From the NCBI GenBank assembly GCA_964361075.1, contig CAYHZL010000204.1, forward strand, positions 1 through 6,042: a stretch of DNA of 6,042 nucleotides, read 5' to 3'. Both the position numbers and the translations under genes were made by a program. Position 1 is the stretch's first letter; each line of letters starts with the position of its first letter. The stretch is from CAYHZL01 sp964361075. GTDB taxonomy: Bacteria; Bacteroidota; Ignavibacteria; UBA10030; UBA8401. Of the stretch, positions 6,042 through 6,042 are shown piece by piece. The notes beneath the pieces were generated by a model that worked only from the letters and a program-made list of their open reading frames with translations, had not been told where the DNA came from and ran no database searches.

Positions 6042-6042
6042 A

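Overview
The window holds six genes, all on the minus strand, so transcription runs from high to low coordinates. The organism is most likely a Gram-negative bacterium of the FCB group (Bacteroidota, Ignavibacteria or Chlorobi-like). This is an inference from a TTG-N19-TAnnTTTG promoter (2341-2370), AT-rich intergenic DNA, secreted beta-rich proteins with Ig-like and FIMAH-like domains, and an interspersed repeat that I recall from such genomes. No taxonomic marker gene is present, so the assignment is tentative.

Layout in order of transcription. (1) 5888-6041 is a non-coding palindromic interspersed element with 15-bp perfect terminal inverted repeats. It ends one base before the window does, and a second short repeat-like string lies at 5838-5865. 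(2) 3822-5815 is a two-gene MacB/LolCDE-type ABC transporter operon: an ATPase, then a permease overlapping it by ATGA. No adaptor gene lies immediately upstream. (3) 2795-3715 encodes a diacylglycerol/lipid kinase family protein. (4) 2397-2720 encodes a small protein with a degenerate HNH zinc-finger fold. (5) 854-2296 encodes a secreted multi-domain protein: signal peptide, Pro-rich linker, unknown beta-rich region, Ig-like domain, and a C-terminal domain with the zinc-ligand pattern of LAS metallopeptidases (M15/M74, MepA-like). (6) 1-852 encodes the N-terminal 284 residues of a second secreted protein. It starts one base after the stop of gene 5 and ends in an acidic loop and a FIMAH-like helical segment that runs off the window.

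Genes 5 and 6 form a tightly coupled exported pair with its own promoter, and they are the least described part of the window. The ABC operon, lipid kinase and HNH-like gene look like ordinary chromosomal genes that happen to be neighbours. No rRNA, tRNA, CRISPR array or transposase was seen. No gene-free stretch exceeds 300 bases; the longest is the repeat region at 5816-6042.
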